From Gordonia polyisoprenivorans (GTDB lineage Bacteria; Actinomycetota; Actinomycetes; Mycobacteriales; Mycobacteriaceae), in NCBI RefSeq assembly GCF_017654315.1, contig NZ_CP072203.1, forward strand, positions 1,612,001 to 1,676,000: 64,000 nucleotides of DNA. Reading direction: 5' to 3'. A program made the translations under genes and the position numbers. Below the pieces are notes generated by a model, which saw only the letters and a list, made by a program, of their open reading frames with translations, did no database searches and was not told where the DNA came from. Positions 7,614 to 16,449 of the stretch are shown piece by piece. The first letter of the stretch is position 1; the number at the start of each line of letters is the position of its first letter.

Positions 7614-8570
7614 GTGACCACCCCCGCCACCGCTGTCCCATCCAGCTCAGTCCCCGCCACCGCGGTACCCACCACCGACGCCTCCGGTGCCGACCGTCGG
7701 TATGTGCTCACCCTTGGCTGCCCCGACCAGACCGGGATCGTCGCGCGGATCTCGAGCTTCCTCGCCGAGATCGGCGGCTGGATCACCGAGGCCGCCTACC
7801 ACTCCGACGAGGACTCCGGATGGTTCTTCACCCGGCAGGCCGTCCGCGCCGACACGGTGACGATCCCCCTCGACGAGGTGCGGGCCCGATTCGCCGACAT
7901 CGCTGCCGAATGGGGACCGCAGACCGAGTGGAAGGTCACCGACACCGGCGAGGAGAAGTCGGTGGTGCTGCTCGTCAGCAAGGAAAGCCATTGCCTCACC
8001 GACCTACTCGGTCGGGCCGACCGTGGTGAACTGCCGGCGACGGTGTCCGCGGTCATCGGCAACCACCCCGACCTCGGCGGACTGACCGAACGCTTCGGGG
8101 TGCCGTTTCATCACGTGCCCTTCACCGGACCCGACGGGAAGTCCGGTGCGCGCGCCAAACGAGCAGCCTTCGATCGGGTCGAGGAGATCGTCGACAGTCA
8201 TTCGCCCGACGCGGTGGTGCTCGCACGCTTCATGCAGATCCTGCCCCCCGAACTGTGCGAGGCGTGGGCCGGGCGCGCGATCAACATCCACCACAGCTTC
8301 TTGCCCAGCTTCATCGGCGCGCGGCCGTACCACCAGGCATTCGCCCGCGGCGTCAAGCTGATCGGCGCGACCTGTCACTACGTGACCGCCGACCTCGACG
8401 CCGGCCCGATCATCGAGCAGGACGTCACCCGGATCGACCACTCCGACAGTGTGCGCGACATGGTCCGGCAGGGCCGCGACATCGAAACCCTGGTCCTGGC
8501 ACGGGGTTTGCGGTGGCATCTCGAGGATCGAGTGCTGGTACACGGCCGCAAGACCGTGGTGTTCAGCTGA
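7614..8570 (+). CDS. purU: Formyltetrahydrofolate deformylase
   Basis: PurU hydrolyses 10-formyl-tetrahydrofolate to formate and tetrahydrofolate, balancing one-carbon units for purine synthesis. The 318-residue protein has an N-terminal ACT domain (about 28-105, starting [18 protein letters not shown]) and a C-terminal formyltransferase-fold hydrolase domain. The catalytic Asn-His-Asp set is in [14 protein letters not shown] and [16 protein letters not shown]. The first 25 residues are a low-complexity stretch ([18 protein letters not shown]) not expected in the family, so the true start could be further downstream. Formate from this enzyme would be a substrate for the formate dehydrogenase at 27720-33207, a functional but not genetic link. 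Confidence 0.95.
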   Translation: MTTPATAVPSSSVPATAVPTTDASGADRRYVLTLGCPDQTGIVARISSFLAEIGGWITEAAYHSDEDSGWFFTRQAVRADTVTIPLDEVRARFADIAAEWGPQTEWKVTDTGEEKSVVLLVSKESHCLTDLLGRADRGELPATVSAVIGNHPDLGGLTERFGVPFHHVPFTGPDGKSGARAKRAAFDRVEEIVDSHSPDAVVLARFMQILPPELCEAWAGRAINIHHSFLPSFIGARPYHQAFARGVKLIGATCHYVTADLDAGPIIEQDVTRIDHSDSVRDMVRQGRDIETLVLARGLRWHLEDRVLVHGRKTVVFS

Positions 8571-8594
8571 GTTCGGTTCAGCTGAGAGTGGTGT

Positions 8595-9584
8595 TCAGCC
8601 GGCCACCCGGCTCCCGATCGCCCGCCGGGTGTCCTCCTCGATGAGGTCGGCGTTGATCATCGCGCCGCACTGCACCCCGGCGGCCGCAGACGCCCCGACC
8701 ATCGCCGCGAGATCCACGGAATTGCCTGCCGCCCAGACCCCGTCGACCGGGGTTCGTCCGGTGCGGTCGGCAGGGATGATGCTGCCCATCGGGTTGTCCT
8801 CGAGTGTGCCGCCGAGCGAGGTGTAGATCTCGGCTCGCGCGCGCATTCGTGGTGCGACGACGAGTGCATCAAGCTCCAGCTCGCGTCCGTCGTCGAACAG
8901 GACTGCGCGCAAACGGTTGTCGGCGTCGGCGTCAACCCGCGTCACTGGTCCGCCGATGATCTCGATCCCGCGTACCTCGGCCTGCAACCGCTGTTCCGGG
9001 GTGAGTGGTGGCATGCCGTGATCGATGAGGGTGATGTGGGAGGTCAACTGGGAGAACAGCATTGCCTGGTGCATGGCCATCGGCCCGGTGCCGAGGACGC
9101 CGACCCGCCGACCGCGCACCTCGTAGCCGTGACAGAACGGGCAGTGGAGCACGTCGCGGCCCCAGAGTTCGGTGAGGCCGGCGACGTCGGGGAGTTCGTC
9201 GACGAGTCCGGTCGCGATCAGCAGTCGGCGGGCGACGACGGCGGGGCCACCGGTGCTGTGCACCTCGAAGCCACCGGTGCCGTGCACCTCGAAAGCGTTG
9301 TCGGCCCGGGGTTCTGCTCGCGCCACGGCGGTGACGGTGCCCTCGCGGATGATCGCGCCGTATCCGATGGCCTCCGCGCGTCCGGCGCGCAGCAGTTCGA
9401 TCGGGGCGATGCCCTCCCGGCCGAGGAGGTTGTGCGCACCGGCGGCGGGTGCGTTGCGGGGTGCGCCGGCGTCGATGACGACGACCGTGCGCAGCGACCG
9501 CGCGAGGGTCACCGCAGCGGACAGCCCGGCTGCGCCGCCGCCGATGATGGCCACGTCGACGGTCTCGGTTGCCGTGGTGGTCAT
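8595..9584 (-). CDS. Thioredoxin-reductase-like FAD oxidoreductase
   Basis: A 329-residue flavoprotein of the two-dinucleotide-binding class. The N-terminus carries the FAD motif VAIIGGGAAGLSAAVTLAR, the middle carries VGVLGTGPMAMHQ for NAD(P)H, and between them is a redox-active CPFC (VLHCPFCHGYEVRG) at the place of the CxxC of thioredoxin reductases. The second FAD contact is GVWAAGNSVD. It lacks the canonical CATC and so belongs to the thioredoxin-reductase-like group often found beside methyltransferases and Xre-cupin regulators. The start ATG at 9584 overlaps the stop of the methyltransferase gene (ATGA), with GGAGAT upstream, so the two are translationally coupled. A short duplicated stretch (EVHGTGGFEVHSTGG) occurs in the middle. 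Confidence 0.9.
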   Translation of the reverse strand: MTTTATETVDVAIIGGGAAGLSAAVTLARSLRTVVVIDAGAPRNAPAAGAHNLLGREGIAPIELLRAGRAEAIGYGAIIREGTVTAVARAEPRADNAFEVHGTGGFEVHSTGGPAVVARRLLIATGLVDELPDVAGLTELWGRDVLHCPFCHGYEVRGRRVGVLGTGPMAMHQAMLFSQLTSHITLIDHGMPPLTPEQRLQAEVRGIEIIGGPVTRVDADADNRLRAVLFDDGRELELDALVVAPRMRARAEIYTSLGGTLEDNPMGSIIPADRTGRTPVDGVWAAGNSVDLAAMVGASAAAGVQCGAMINADLIEEDTRRAIGSRVAG

Positions 9585-10456
9585 GAGATCTCCTGGTTCG
9601 TTTCGGTGGTGGATGCGGGCACGGTCGCGATCCAGATCGTGCGCGCGGCCCGTACAGCCAGGTCCGGGCGGCAGCGCAGGGAGGTGGGTCCGTCGCCGAG
9701 TAACTCGTCGAGGGTGGCCGCGTCGGTGTCGGTGAGGTCGTCGGCGAGTCCGGTGCGCACCCGGGAGAGCCATGCCTGCGCGTAGGCGCGGGTGAGTGCG
9801 GTGGGTTCGGGAACGTCGATGCTCACGGTGTGCCGTGTGCGCATCTCGAAGCCGGCGGCGGTGATCGTGTCGGTCCAGTCGGGAAAGCTGTTGGCGCCCT
9901 TGGCCCGCATGAGCTCCTCGATCCGGTCACCGAGGTCGGCGTGCGGCGGTTCGGCATGCAGGAAGCGGGGCTGATGCGGCATTTCGATGACCGCCAGCAC
10001 GCCGCCCGGCCGTAGATGGCTCCGTGTGGTGCGCAGGAAGGCGGCGGGGTTGGCGATGTGATGCAGCGACGCCGACGCCCACACGACGTCGGTGGTCCCG
10101 ACGCTCGCCGGCCAGCCGGCGTCGAGGTCGGCGGTCACCGTCCGCACGGTGCCCGGTCCGGCGGCGTCGATGCGTGCGGTCATCTCGGGGGAGCCGTCGA
10201 TGGCGACGATCTCGGCGTCACCGAAGGCCGCTGCGAGGGCGCGGGTGCCGACCCCGGTACCGGCGCCGGCGTCGACGATGACCTCGATGGGCCGGGTGGC
10301 CTCGGTGCGGATGAGGGAGATCGCCTCGGCGAGGTAGGTGCCGGTGACCGCGGCATCGAGTTCGAGCAGAGCGCCGATGTCGGTGCCGTCATGATCATGT
10401 GTCCCATGCGAGTGCCGTCCGTGGTGCCGATGATCTGGTCCGTGCGTGCTGGTCAT
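9581..10456 (-). CDS. Class I SAM methyltransferase with histidine-rich N-terminus
   Basis: A 291-residue methyltransferase. Motif I is VIVDAGAGTGVGTRAL, motif II is EIVAIDGSPEM, and a VWASASLHHIANP segment matches the motif IV region of ubiquinone/menaquinone-type or trans-aconitate-type methyltransferases. The substrate is unknown. The first 30 residues are strikingly rich in His and Asp (HGPDHRHHGRHSHG, THDHDG) and could bind a metal ion. The start ATG 10456 is chosen because upstream residues have no family similarity and the divergent regulator begins only 48 bases away. It is the first gene of a two-gene operon with the flavoprotein. Confidence 0.85.
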   Translation of the reverse strand: MTSTHGPDHRHHGRHSHGTHDHDGTDIGALLELDAAVTGTYLAEAISLIRTEATRPIEVIVDAGAGTGVGTRALAAAFGDAEIVAIDGSPEMTARIDAAGPGTVRTVTADLDAGWPASVGTTDVVWASASLHHIANPAAFLRTTRSHLRPGGVLAVIEMPHQPRFLHAEPPHADLGDRIEELMRAKGANSFPDWTDTITAAGFEMRTRHTVSIDVPEPTALTRAYAQAWLSRVRTGLADDLTDTDAATLDELLGDGPTSLRCRPDLAVRAARTIWIATVPASTTETNQEIS

Positions 10457-10491
10457 GATGTCGAGGCTAGCGATCTGATGCGCAAGGAGCA

Positions 10492-10497
10492 TACGAT
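10492..10497 (+). promoter_or_regulatory. -10 box upstream of the Xre-cupin regulator
   Basis: TACGAT, 7 bases before ATG 10505. It sits within GCAAG-N11-CTTGC, a loose inverted repeat (10483-10503), in the 48-bp divergent promoter region; this could be the regulator's own operator. Confidence 0.4.
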
Positions 10498-10504
10498 CTT
10501 GCCC

Positions 10505-11095
10505 ATGGAGCAAGAAATCGATGTGGTGGTCCGTCAGCGCATCCGCGCGATGCGCGTCGCCAAGGGGTGGACCTTGGATTCGCTGGCACATCGCTGTCAC
10601 CTGAGTCCGTCGACGCTGAGTCGAATCGAGACCGGGCATCGGCGGGTCGCGCTCGATCAGCTCGTCCCGATCGCCCGCGCGCTGGGCACCTCACTCGATG
10701 TCCTGGTCGAGCCGGTCGGCGACGCCGACGTGGTGATCCGTCCCGAACCCCACTCCAACGAGGGCATCACGGTGTGGCCTTTGTCACGTGACAACACCCC
10801 GGCCGGTGTGACCGTGGCAAAGATGCGACTCGACGAATCGGTTCGGGACGCCGCCCGCGAGCTGCGGGTGCACCCCGGACACGAGTGGTTCACGGTGCTC
10901 AGCGGCACGATCCGGCTCCGGCTCGGCGAACGGACGATCATCATTCCCGCAGGCCACGCCGCCGAGTTCGCATGCACGGTTCCGCATTCGTTGGCGCCCG
11001 ACGACGGACCCGCGGAGGTCCTCTCGATCTTCGACCACGACGGTGAACGCGCCCATCTGCGTGGGTCGCCGGCGTCGGCGGCATCGCTGTCTTGA
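10505..11095 (+). CDS. Xre-family regulator with C-terminal cupin
   Basis: A 196-residue DNA-binding regulator. Residues about 9-62 form a Cro/CI-type helix-turn-helix (RIRAMRVAKGWTLDSLAHRC, LSPSTLSRIETGHR). Residues about 110-185 form a cupin beta-barrel (LRVHPGHEWFTVLSGTIRL, IIPAGHAAEFACTVPHSL), which normally senses a small ligand. The gene is divergent from the methyltransferase-flavoprotein pair, the usual place for its regulator. The start ATG at 10505 has a TANNNT box 7 bases upstream and no Shine-Dalgarno. Confidence 0.92.
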   Translation: MEQEIDVVVRQRIRAMRVAKGWTLDSLAHRCHLSPSTLSRIETGHRRVALDQLVPIARALGTSLDVLVEPVGDADVVIRPEPHSNEGITVWPLSRDNTPAGVTVAKMRLDESVRDAARELRVHPGHEWFTVLSGTIRLRLGERTIIIPAGHAAEFACTVPHSLAPDDGPAEVLSIFDHDGERAHLRGSPASAASLS

Positions 11096-11153
11096 CCGAA
11101 TCACAGCAGGCAGAGAGCCGTTCATCAGCCGGTCTCGGTACCCTGGTCCCGAC

Positions 11154-12410
11154 ATGAACACGCAGCCGACACCCAGCCGACGCACCGTTCTCGCGGCGGC
11201 AGGCATCGCCACCGCGGGCCTCGTGGCCGCCGCCTGTGGACGATCCGACGACACCACCTCCGCCCAGAAGTCGAAGCAGCCGACCGTCAAGGTCACCTAC
11301 ACGCCTGCGCTCGACGACCCCGCCGCACCCAACCCGACCGCCAAGGTCGAGGTCAAGGCGTCGGGCGGCACGCTGAACCCCGACGTCAAACTGGTCAACG
11401 CCGGCGGCAAGGCGGTCACCGGCACGCTCTCCGACGATCGCACCACCTTCACCGTCAACGAGGTGCTCGGCTACGGCACCACCTACACCTGGCAGGGCAG
11501 TGCCGTGGGGCAGGATCGACTGACGGTGCCGGTCAAGGGATCGTTCACCACCCTCGATCCCAAGCAACAACTCAACGTCGTGGTGAACATCGCCGACGGG
11601 CAGGAAGTCGGCATCGCCGCACCGCTGATCCTCAAGTTCGACGGGACCGTCGACGACAAGGAAGCCGTCGAGCGCGCACTGACCCTGACCACCACACCCC
11701 CTGCGGAGGGCAGTTGGGCCTGGCTCGGCGAGGACAACGGTTCACGCGTGCACTGGCGCTCCAAGGAGTACCTCACCCCGGGCACCAAGATCCACATGTC
11801 GGCCAAGCTGTACGGGCTCGATCACGGCGACGGGGCCTACGGTGCCGCCGACGTCACCAGCGACTACACCGTCGGCCGATCGCAGATCGTCAAGGCCGAC
11901 GCGCCCAGCCACCAGATCGTGGTGGTCCGTGACGGATCGACGCTGATGACCCTGCCGTGCAGCTACGGCGAAGGCGACGTCGACCGCAACGTGACCCGCT
12001 CGGGTATCCATGTGGTCAGCGAGAAGTACGAGGACTTCTACATGTCCAACCCGGCTGCGGGGTACTTCAACGTCCACGAACGCTGGGCGGTGCGCATCTC
12101 CAACAACGGTGAGTTCATCCACGCCAACCCCGAAACCGTTGGCGTGCAGGGTTCGTCGAATGTGACGAACGGCTGCATCAACCTGTCGCTGGACAACGCG
12201 CAGCAGTACTTCGCCACCGCGATCTACGGTGACCCCGTCGAGGTGACCGGTACCCGGATCGATCTGTCCGAGGCCGACGGCGACATCTTCGACTGGACCT
12301 ACGACTGGGATACCTGGAAGTCGATGTCGGCGATCAAGGGCACCCCGCAGTCGGCGTCTGTGCCCGCGACCCCGAGCGGTGCACCCTCGTCGGTGAGCGC
12401 CCCGAATTGA
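11154..12410 (+). CDS. L,D-transpeptidase lipoprotein (Ig-like plus YkuD)
   Basis: A 418-residue enzyme that would make 3-3 (DAP-DAP) crosslinks in peptidoglycan outside the membrane. It has a lipoprotein signal with lipobox VAAAC at about residue 26, two bacterial Ig-like domains (about 45-250, starting KVTYTPALDDP), and a C-terminal YkuD catalytic domain (SRSQIV-like start to VEVTGT). The catalytic Cys is in SNVTNGCINLS, with the distant His in GEFIHANPE. In LdtMt2 and most family members the Cys motif is SHGC; here it is TNGC, so the His before Gly-Cys is Asn. The tail is a Pro/Ser/Ala linker. The overall layout matches mycobacterial LdtB (LdtMt2). Confidence 0.93.
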   Translation: MNTQPTPSRRTVLAAAGIATAGLVAAACGRSDDTTSAQKSKQPTVKVTYTPALDDPAAPNPTAKVEVKASGGTLNPDVKLVNAGGKAVTGTLSDDRTTFTVNEVLGYGTTYTWQGSAVGQDRLTVPVKGSFTTLDPKQQLNVVVNIADGQEVGIAAPLILKFDGTVDDKEAVERALTLTTTPPAEGSWAWLGEDNGSRVHWRSKEYLTPGTKIHMSAKLYGLDHGDGAYGAADVTSDYTVGRSQIVKADAPSHQIVVVRDGSTLMTLPCSYGEGDVDRNVTRSGIHVVSEKYEDFYMSNPAAGYFNVHERWAVRISNNGEFIHANPETVGVQGSSNVTNGCINLSLDNAQQYFATAIYGDPVEVTGTRIDLSEADGDIFDWTYDWDTWKSMSAIKGTPQSASVPATPSGAPSSVSAPN

Positions 12411-12429
12411 GGGTCTCGCCCCCGTCCGC

Positions 12430-13185
12430 CTAGCCGGTCTTGATGTTGCGCCGCGCCGAGGCCTGATCGCGCGGTTTGAGCACGATCTGATCGAGGTTCA
12501 CGTGCGGTGGCCGGGAGGCGACGAAGCCGATGACCTCGGCGACGTCGTCGGCGGTCAGCGGCGTCAGGCCTTGGTAGACGGCGTCGGCGCGTTCCTTGTC
12601 GCCCTCGAAACGCACCAGCGAGAAATCGGTTTCGACCATGCCGGGCGCGATCTCGGTGAGCCGGATCGGCTTGCCGAGAAGTTCGTAGCGCAACGTCCGA
12701 TGCAGCACGCCCTGAGCATGTTTCGCCGAGGTGTAACCGGCGCCGTTGTCGTAGGCCTCCAGGGCGGCGACGGAGGTGATGGTGACGATCAGCCCGTCGC
12801 CGGACGCCTCGAGCGCCGGGAGCAGCGCCTTGGTCATCCGCAGCGTCCCCAGGACGTTGGTCTCCCACATCCAGCGCCAGTCGTCGAGGTCGGCGGTGGC
12901 CACCGGGTCGAGGCCCTTCGCGCCGCCGGCGTTGTTGACGAGCACGTGCACCGAGTCCAGACCGTCGACGAATCGGGCCACCGACTCGTCGTCGGTGACG
13001 TCGAGTTGCTTTCCGGTACCGCCGATCTCGGCGGCCAGCGCCTCCACCCGATCGACCCGGCGGGCGCCGAGGACGACGTGGAAGCCCTGTGCGGCCAGGG
13101 CGCGGGCGGTGGCCGCGCCGATCCCGGAACTCGCACCGGTAACGACGGCGACGCGGGTGACCTCGGAGGCGGTGGACTCACTCAT
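12430..13185 (-). CDS. Short-chain dehydrogenase/reductase
   Basis: A 251-residue classical SDR. The cofactor loop is VVTGASSGIGAATA, the NNAG motif appears in VLVNNAGGAKGL, and the catalytic Ser and YxxxK are in TSVAALEAYDNGAGYTSAKH. An Arg-Arg pair after beta-2 (LGARRVDRV) suggests NADP(H) preference. The substrate cannot be assigned. It is convergent with the L,D-transpeptidase (19 bases apart) and divergent from the ROK regulator. ATG 13185 is the start at which SDR homology begins; an in-frame upstream extension to 13281 is basic and unconvincing. Confidence 0.92.
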   Translation of the reverse strand: MSESTASEVTRVAVVTGASSGIGAATARALAAQGFHVVLGARRVDRVEALAAEIGGTGKQLDVTDDESVARFVDGLDSVHVLVNNAGGAKGLDPVATADLDDWRWMWETNVLGTLRMTKALLPALEASGDGLIVTITSVAALEAYDNGAGYTSAKHAQGVLHRTLRYELLGKPIRLTEIAPGMVETDFSLVRFEGDKERADAVYQGLTPLTADDVAEVIGFVASRPPHVNLDQIVLKPRDQASARRNIKTG

Positions 13186-13293
13186 GATCGTGAGTTTACG
13201 TGCCGGGTCGGGTGAGGCCCTGCGGCCCCGGCCCGGCACCGAGCCCGGACTCGGTTTCGACGCCGATCGGGCTGTGCCCACCGACGGCGATGC

Positions 13294-13299
13294 TAGATT
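13294..13299 (+). promoter_or_regulatory. Extended -10 box of a leaderless promoter
   Basis: TGCTAGATT (13291-13299) is an extended -10 element, and ATG 13308 follows 8 bases later without a Shine-Dalgarno sequence. Confidence 0.5.
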
Positions 13300-13307
13300 C
13301 TGCAGTC

Positions 13308-14438
13308 ATGCACACGGTCATCCCGGCGACGCTCGGTGTCGGGACGACCCCCGCGGCGCAGGTGTTGCAGCGCATCCGGGTCGGTGCGCCCATCACCCGT
13401 GACACCCTCGCCGCCGAGACCGGATTGTCCCCGGCCACCATCAACCGCCAGGTGACCGCGCTGACCGAACTGGGCTTCGTCGTCGAACGCCGCGACCTGG
13501 TCCATGCCGGAAGCATCGGTCGGCCGAAGCATCCCCTGACCCTCGACCGCGACAGCCTCTGCGTCGCGGGGATGCACATCGGCGCCCGACGGACCCTGCT
13601 GGCCATCGCCGACCTGGGCGGGCGCACCCTCTACAGCCACGCCGTACTCACCCCGCGCGACGAGCCGCACGCGTCGGCGGCCGAACTCTGCCACGCCTTG
13701 CGCGAACTCGCCGACCGGTTCTCCGGGCGCCGCCTGCTGTGGGCCGGTATCGCGTTGGGCGGGCGCGTCGAACGTGCCAGCGGTGTCGTCGACCATCCCG
13801 TCCTCGGCTGGCGCAACGTCCCCGTCGGGGCGCAACTCGCCGAGGCGCTCGGCGTGCCGGTGTCGGTGTGCGAGCACGTGCAGGCCATGGCCGCAGCCGA
13901 ACTGTTGCTGAGTTCGGCTCGCAGCAGCGCGAATACGGGACTTTTCTTCTACGCGCGCGAAACCACGGGTATGGCCCTGACCGTCGGCGGGCAGGTGGTG
14001 GTCCCCGACCGTGGGGCGGGCACGATCGCCCACATCGGTGTCGACGCCCCGACCCTGTGCGGGGGTGCGGCCACCCTGCAGGACGTGATCGGAGTCGACG
14101 TCGCACGCCGCGCTGCGCAGCGCCTCGGCGTCTCCCCGGACGCGTCGGTGATCACCGACGAACGTGCCCGTATCCTCGGGGAGGTGGTCGCCGTCTTCCG
14201 TGACGCGGTCAATCCCGACGAGGTGATCGTCGCCGGTGATGCGTTCGCCGCGCATCCGCAGGGGCTCGGACCGGTGCAGGCGGCCTTCGACTCCGCGTCC
14301 AGGATCGGTTGGCCGCTGGAGCTCACGGCGTCGCGGTTCGGGTTGTCGGTCCAGGAGAGTGCGGCAATCGTGGTGGCGCTCAGCGTGATCTACGCCGATC
14401 CGGTCTCCGCGATGAGCCACTGCCGCGCTCGGCCGTAG
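13308..14438 (+). CDS. ROK-family transcriptional regulator
   Basis: A 376-residue protein with an N-terminal winged helix (about 25-75: APITRDTLAAETGLSPATIN RQVTALTELGFVVE) and a C-terminal ROK/ASKHA domain (about 85-370). ROK repressors respond to sugars, but the consensus metal-binding cysteine cluster CxCGxxGC is reduced here to PTLCGGAATLQ, so sugar-kinase activity is unlikely and zinc binding may be weakened. The start ATG 13308 follows an extended -10 box. It is divergent from the SDR gene; whether it controls that gene cannot be told from the sequence. Confidence 0.88.
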   Translation: MHTVIPATLGVGTTPAAQVLQRIRVGAPITRDTLAAETGLSPATINRQVTALTELGFVVERRDLVHAGSIGRPKHPLTLDRDSLCVAGMHIGARRTLLAIADLGGRTLYSHAVLTPRDEPHASAAELCHALRELADRFSGRRLLWAGIALGGRVERASGVVDHPVLGWRNVPVGAQLAEALGVPVSVCEHVQAMAAAELLLSSARSSANTGLFFYARETTGMALTVGGQVVVPDRGAGTIAHIGVDAPTLCGGAATLQDVIGVDVARRAAQRLGVSPDASVITDERARILGEVVAVFRDAVNPDEVIVAGDAFAAHPQGLGPVQAAFDSASRIGWPLELTASRFGLSVQESAAIVVALSVIYADPVSAMSHCRARP

Positions 14439-14478
14439 CGGCCCGGGTGCCCGTGACGCAGAGTCCGGCGTTTTGCCC

Positions 14479-14484
14479 TACCGT
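14479..14484 (+). promoter_or_regulatory. -10 box of a predicted leaderless transcript
   Basis: TACCGT lies 7 bases before ATG 14492 in the 53-bp gap after the ROK gene. Confidence 0.35.
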
Positions 14485-14491
14485 GACAGTC

Positions 14492-15304
14492 ATGACGATC
14501 CCCCCTCGCGACGTTGCCGCGACCATGTCCATCTCCGTCACCGCACCCACCGAGATCGAGATGCAGATCGCGGTGGCCCGCATGCCCGGGCTGTCCCTGG
14601 ACGAAACCCTTGAGGTCACCCTCGACGGCAAACCGGTGTCGGTGGAGGAGATCGTCGACAACTACGGCGGCCGTATCCATCGGCTGTCGGTGGAGTCCGG
14701 TCGGCTCGACGTCGACTATCGGGCCGCGGTGACCACGCCCGCCGATCCGGCCCAGGTCGCCGTCACCGATCATTCGATCTACTTGCGCCCCAGCCGATAT
14801 GCCGAGGCCGACAAGTTCTTCGGATTCGCCGCGGGACAGTTCGACAGCTCGTTGCCGAAGGGTGAACTCCTCAACCAGGTGACGGCGTTCGTCGAGGATC
14901 GCCTCGATTACATCCCCGGTGCGAGTGACCCGATCGACGGCGCCGCCGACACCCTGCTGGCCGGTGCGGGCGTCTGCCGCGATTACGCGCATCTCGTGGT
15001 GGCGTTGCTGCGCGCGTTGAACATCCCGGCCCGGTTGGTCGCCGTGTACGCGCCGGGCTGCGATCCGATGGACTTCCACGCGGTCGCCGAGGCGCTCATC
15101 GACGGCGTCTGGGTGGTGGTCGATGCCACGCGGCTCGCTCCTCGCCAGGGGCTGGTGCGCATCTCGACCGGGCGGGACGCCGCCGACACCGCATTCCTCG
15201 ACAACCACGAGGGGTCGATCAACCTCGACTCCTACCAGGTGACCGCGGTGGTGCGCGGTGATCTGCCCATCGACGACGGAACGGGCCGCATCAGCATAGG
15301 CTGA
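14492..15304 (+). CDS. Transglutaminase-like protease-fold protein
   Basis: A 270-residue protein with an N-terminal beta-rich region (about 1-110) and a transglutaminase/protease-like core. The Cys-His-Asp triad is visible as GAGVCRDYAHLVVALLRA, DFHAVAEALIDG and WVVVDATRLAP. Bacterial members act as peptidases or amidases rather than crosslinkers. No signal peptide is seen. The next gene, a zinc peptidase, starts 5 bases after the stop. In other actinobacteria such transglutaminase genes occur with putative zinc metallopeptidases and ATP-grasp/alpha-E proteins; the latter are absent here. Confidence 0.9.
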   Translation: MTIPPRDVAATMSISVTAPTEIEMQIAVARMPGLSLDETLEVTLDGKPVSVEEIVDNYGGRIHRLSVESGRLDVDYRAAVTTPADPAQVAVTDHSIYLRPSRYAEADKFFGFAAGQFDSSLPKGELLNQVTAFVEDRLDYIPGASDPIDGAADTLLAGAGVCRDYAHLVVALLRALNIPARLVAVYAPGCDPMDFHAVAEALIDGVWVVVDATRLAPRQGLVRISTGRDAADTAFLDNHEGSINLDSYQVTAVVRGDLPIDDGTGRISIG

Positions 15305-15309
15305 GCGGT

Positions 15310-16422
15310 GTGCGCGCACTGACGTGCCCGATCTGCAACGCGCTGTCGGGATTCGAGAACCAGAACTGTCCCCGTTGTGGCACCTCCGTCGGAGTGCACC
15401 TGCCGAGCCGATCACTGGTGGTGGCCTCCGAGGACGGCGTCGACATCGACGGCCGACGCTGGGAGCGGTGTTCGAGCTGGTCGCGCACGGGCTGCAACTG
15501 GATGACGCCCTCGGAGGTGGGGGAGGGCGAGATCGGTTTGCGGGGACTGTGTTTCCCGGATTCGCTGGTGCGCCGCCAACCCGATCCGTCGGACACCATT
15601 GCCGTGGAGAAGCTCGCGCCGACCACCTTCGATCTGCGGATGGTGATCTATCAGCTCGCCGATCTGGGGTTGCCGATCGAACCCTACTGGCGCACCAAGG
15701 GCGGGTTGGCCTTCGACCTGTTGTCCAGCCTGTCGGAGGGCAAGCAGGTGATCATCGGGCACGCCGGTGGTGTCATCACCATCGATCTCGCCGAAACCCT
15801 TGACGCACATCGTGAACGGCTGCGGGTGTCACTCGGCGAGCCCTATCGCACCATGGTCGGGCACTTCCGCCACGAGACCGGGCACTACTACCAGCATGTG
15901 CTTGTCGAGACCGGCGACGGGGCCGACCGCTATCTGGACCGGTGCCGCGAGATCTTCGGCGACGAACGAGCGAGCTACAGCGACGCGCTCGATCGGCACT
16001 ATCGGCAAGGGCCACCGGCGAATTGGCGTGACTCGTTCATCTCCGAGTACGCCACCATGCACCCGTGGGAGGACTTCGCTGAGTGCTTCGCCCACTACCT
16101 GCACATCACCGGGACCATCGACACCGCCCGGGAGTCCGGGCTGATGCTCGAGAGTGATCAGGTGCGTTTCTCGATGGACCGCGACATCGTGCCGCTGGCG
16201 ACGTACGCCGATCAGCCCATCGAGAAACTGCTGTACGACTGGAAGTGGCTGTCCACCATGTTCAATCGCGTCAACCAGGCGATGGGCAGCCCACCGCTGT
16301 ATCCGTTCGACATCCCGCAACCGGTGGTGCGCAAGCTCGGCTTCGTCCACCGGGTGATCCGGGAGTCGGCCAAGCGTGATCCGGTCACCGACCCGATGGT
16401 CGCCGAGCCTGCGGTGTCGTGA
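15310..16422 (+). CDS. Putative zinc-binding metallopeptidase
   Basis: A 370-residue protein. The N-terminus is a rubredoxin-like zinc ribbon (CPICNALSGFENQNCPRCG). The catalytic part carries HFRHETGHYY, a variant of the gluzincin HExxH motif (HETGH), with downstream acidic candidates in DERASYSDALDRHY and WEDFAECFAHYLHI for the third metal ligand. This matches the family annotated as putative zinc-binding metallopeptidase. The start is GTG 15310, 5 bases after the transglutaminase stop, so the two form an operon. Substrate unknown; soluble. Confidence 0.88.
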   Translation: MRALTCPICNALSGFENQNCPRCGTSVGVHLPSRSLVVASEDGVDIDGRRWERCSSWSRTGCNWMTPSEVGEGEIGLRGLCFPDSLVRRQPDPSDTIAVEKLAPTTFDLRMVIYQLADLGLPIEPYWRTKGGLAFDLLSSLSEGKQVIIGHAGGVITIDLAETLDAHRERLRVSLGEPYRTMVGHFRHETGHYYQHVLVETGDGADRYLDRCREIFGDERASYSDALDRHYRQGPPANWRDSFISEYATMHPWEDFAECFAHYLHITGTIDTARESGLMLESDQVRFSMDRDIVPLATYADQPIEKLLYDWKWLSTMFNRVNQAMGSPPLYPFDIPQPVVRKLGFVHRVIRESAKRDPVTDPMVAEPAVS

Positions 16423-16449
16423 CGCAGCTCCAGTGGCCCGGCCGCCGGG

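Noticed and set aside
16436..16449. Terminator between the zinc peptidase and otsB
   Set aside because: CCCGG-CCG-CCGGG is short and lacks a T-tract in either direction; too weak to annotate.
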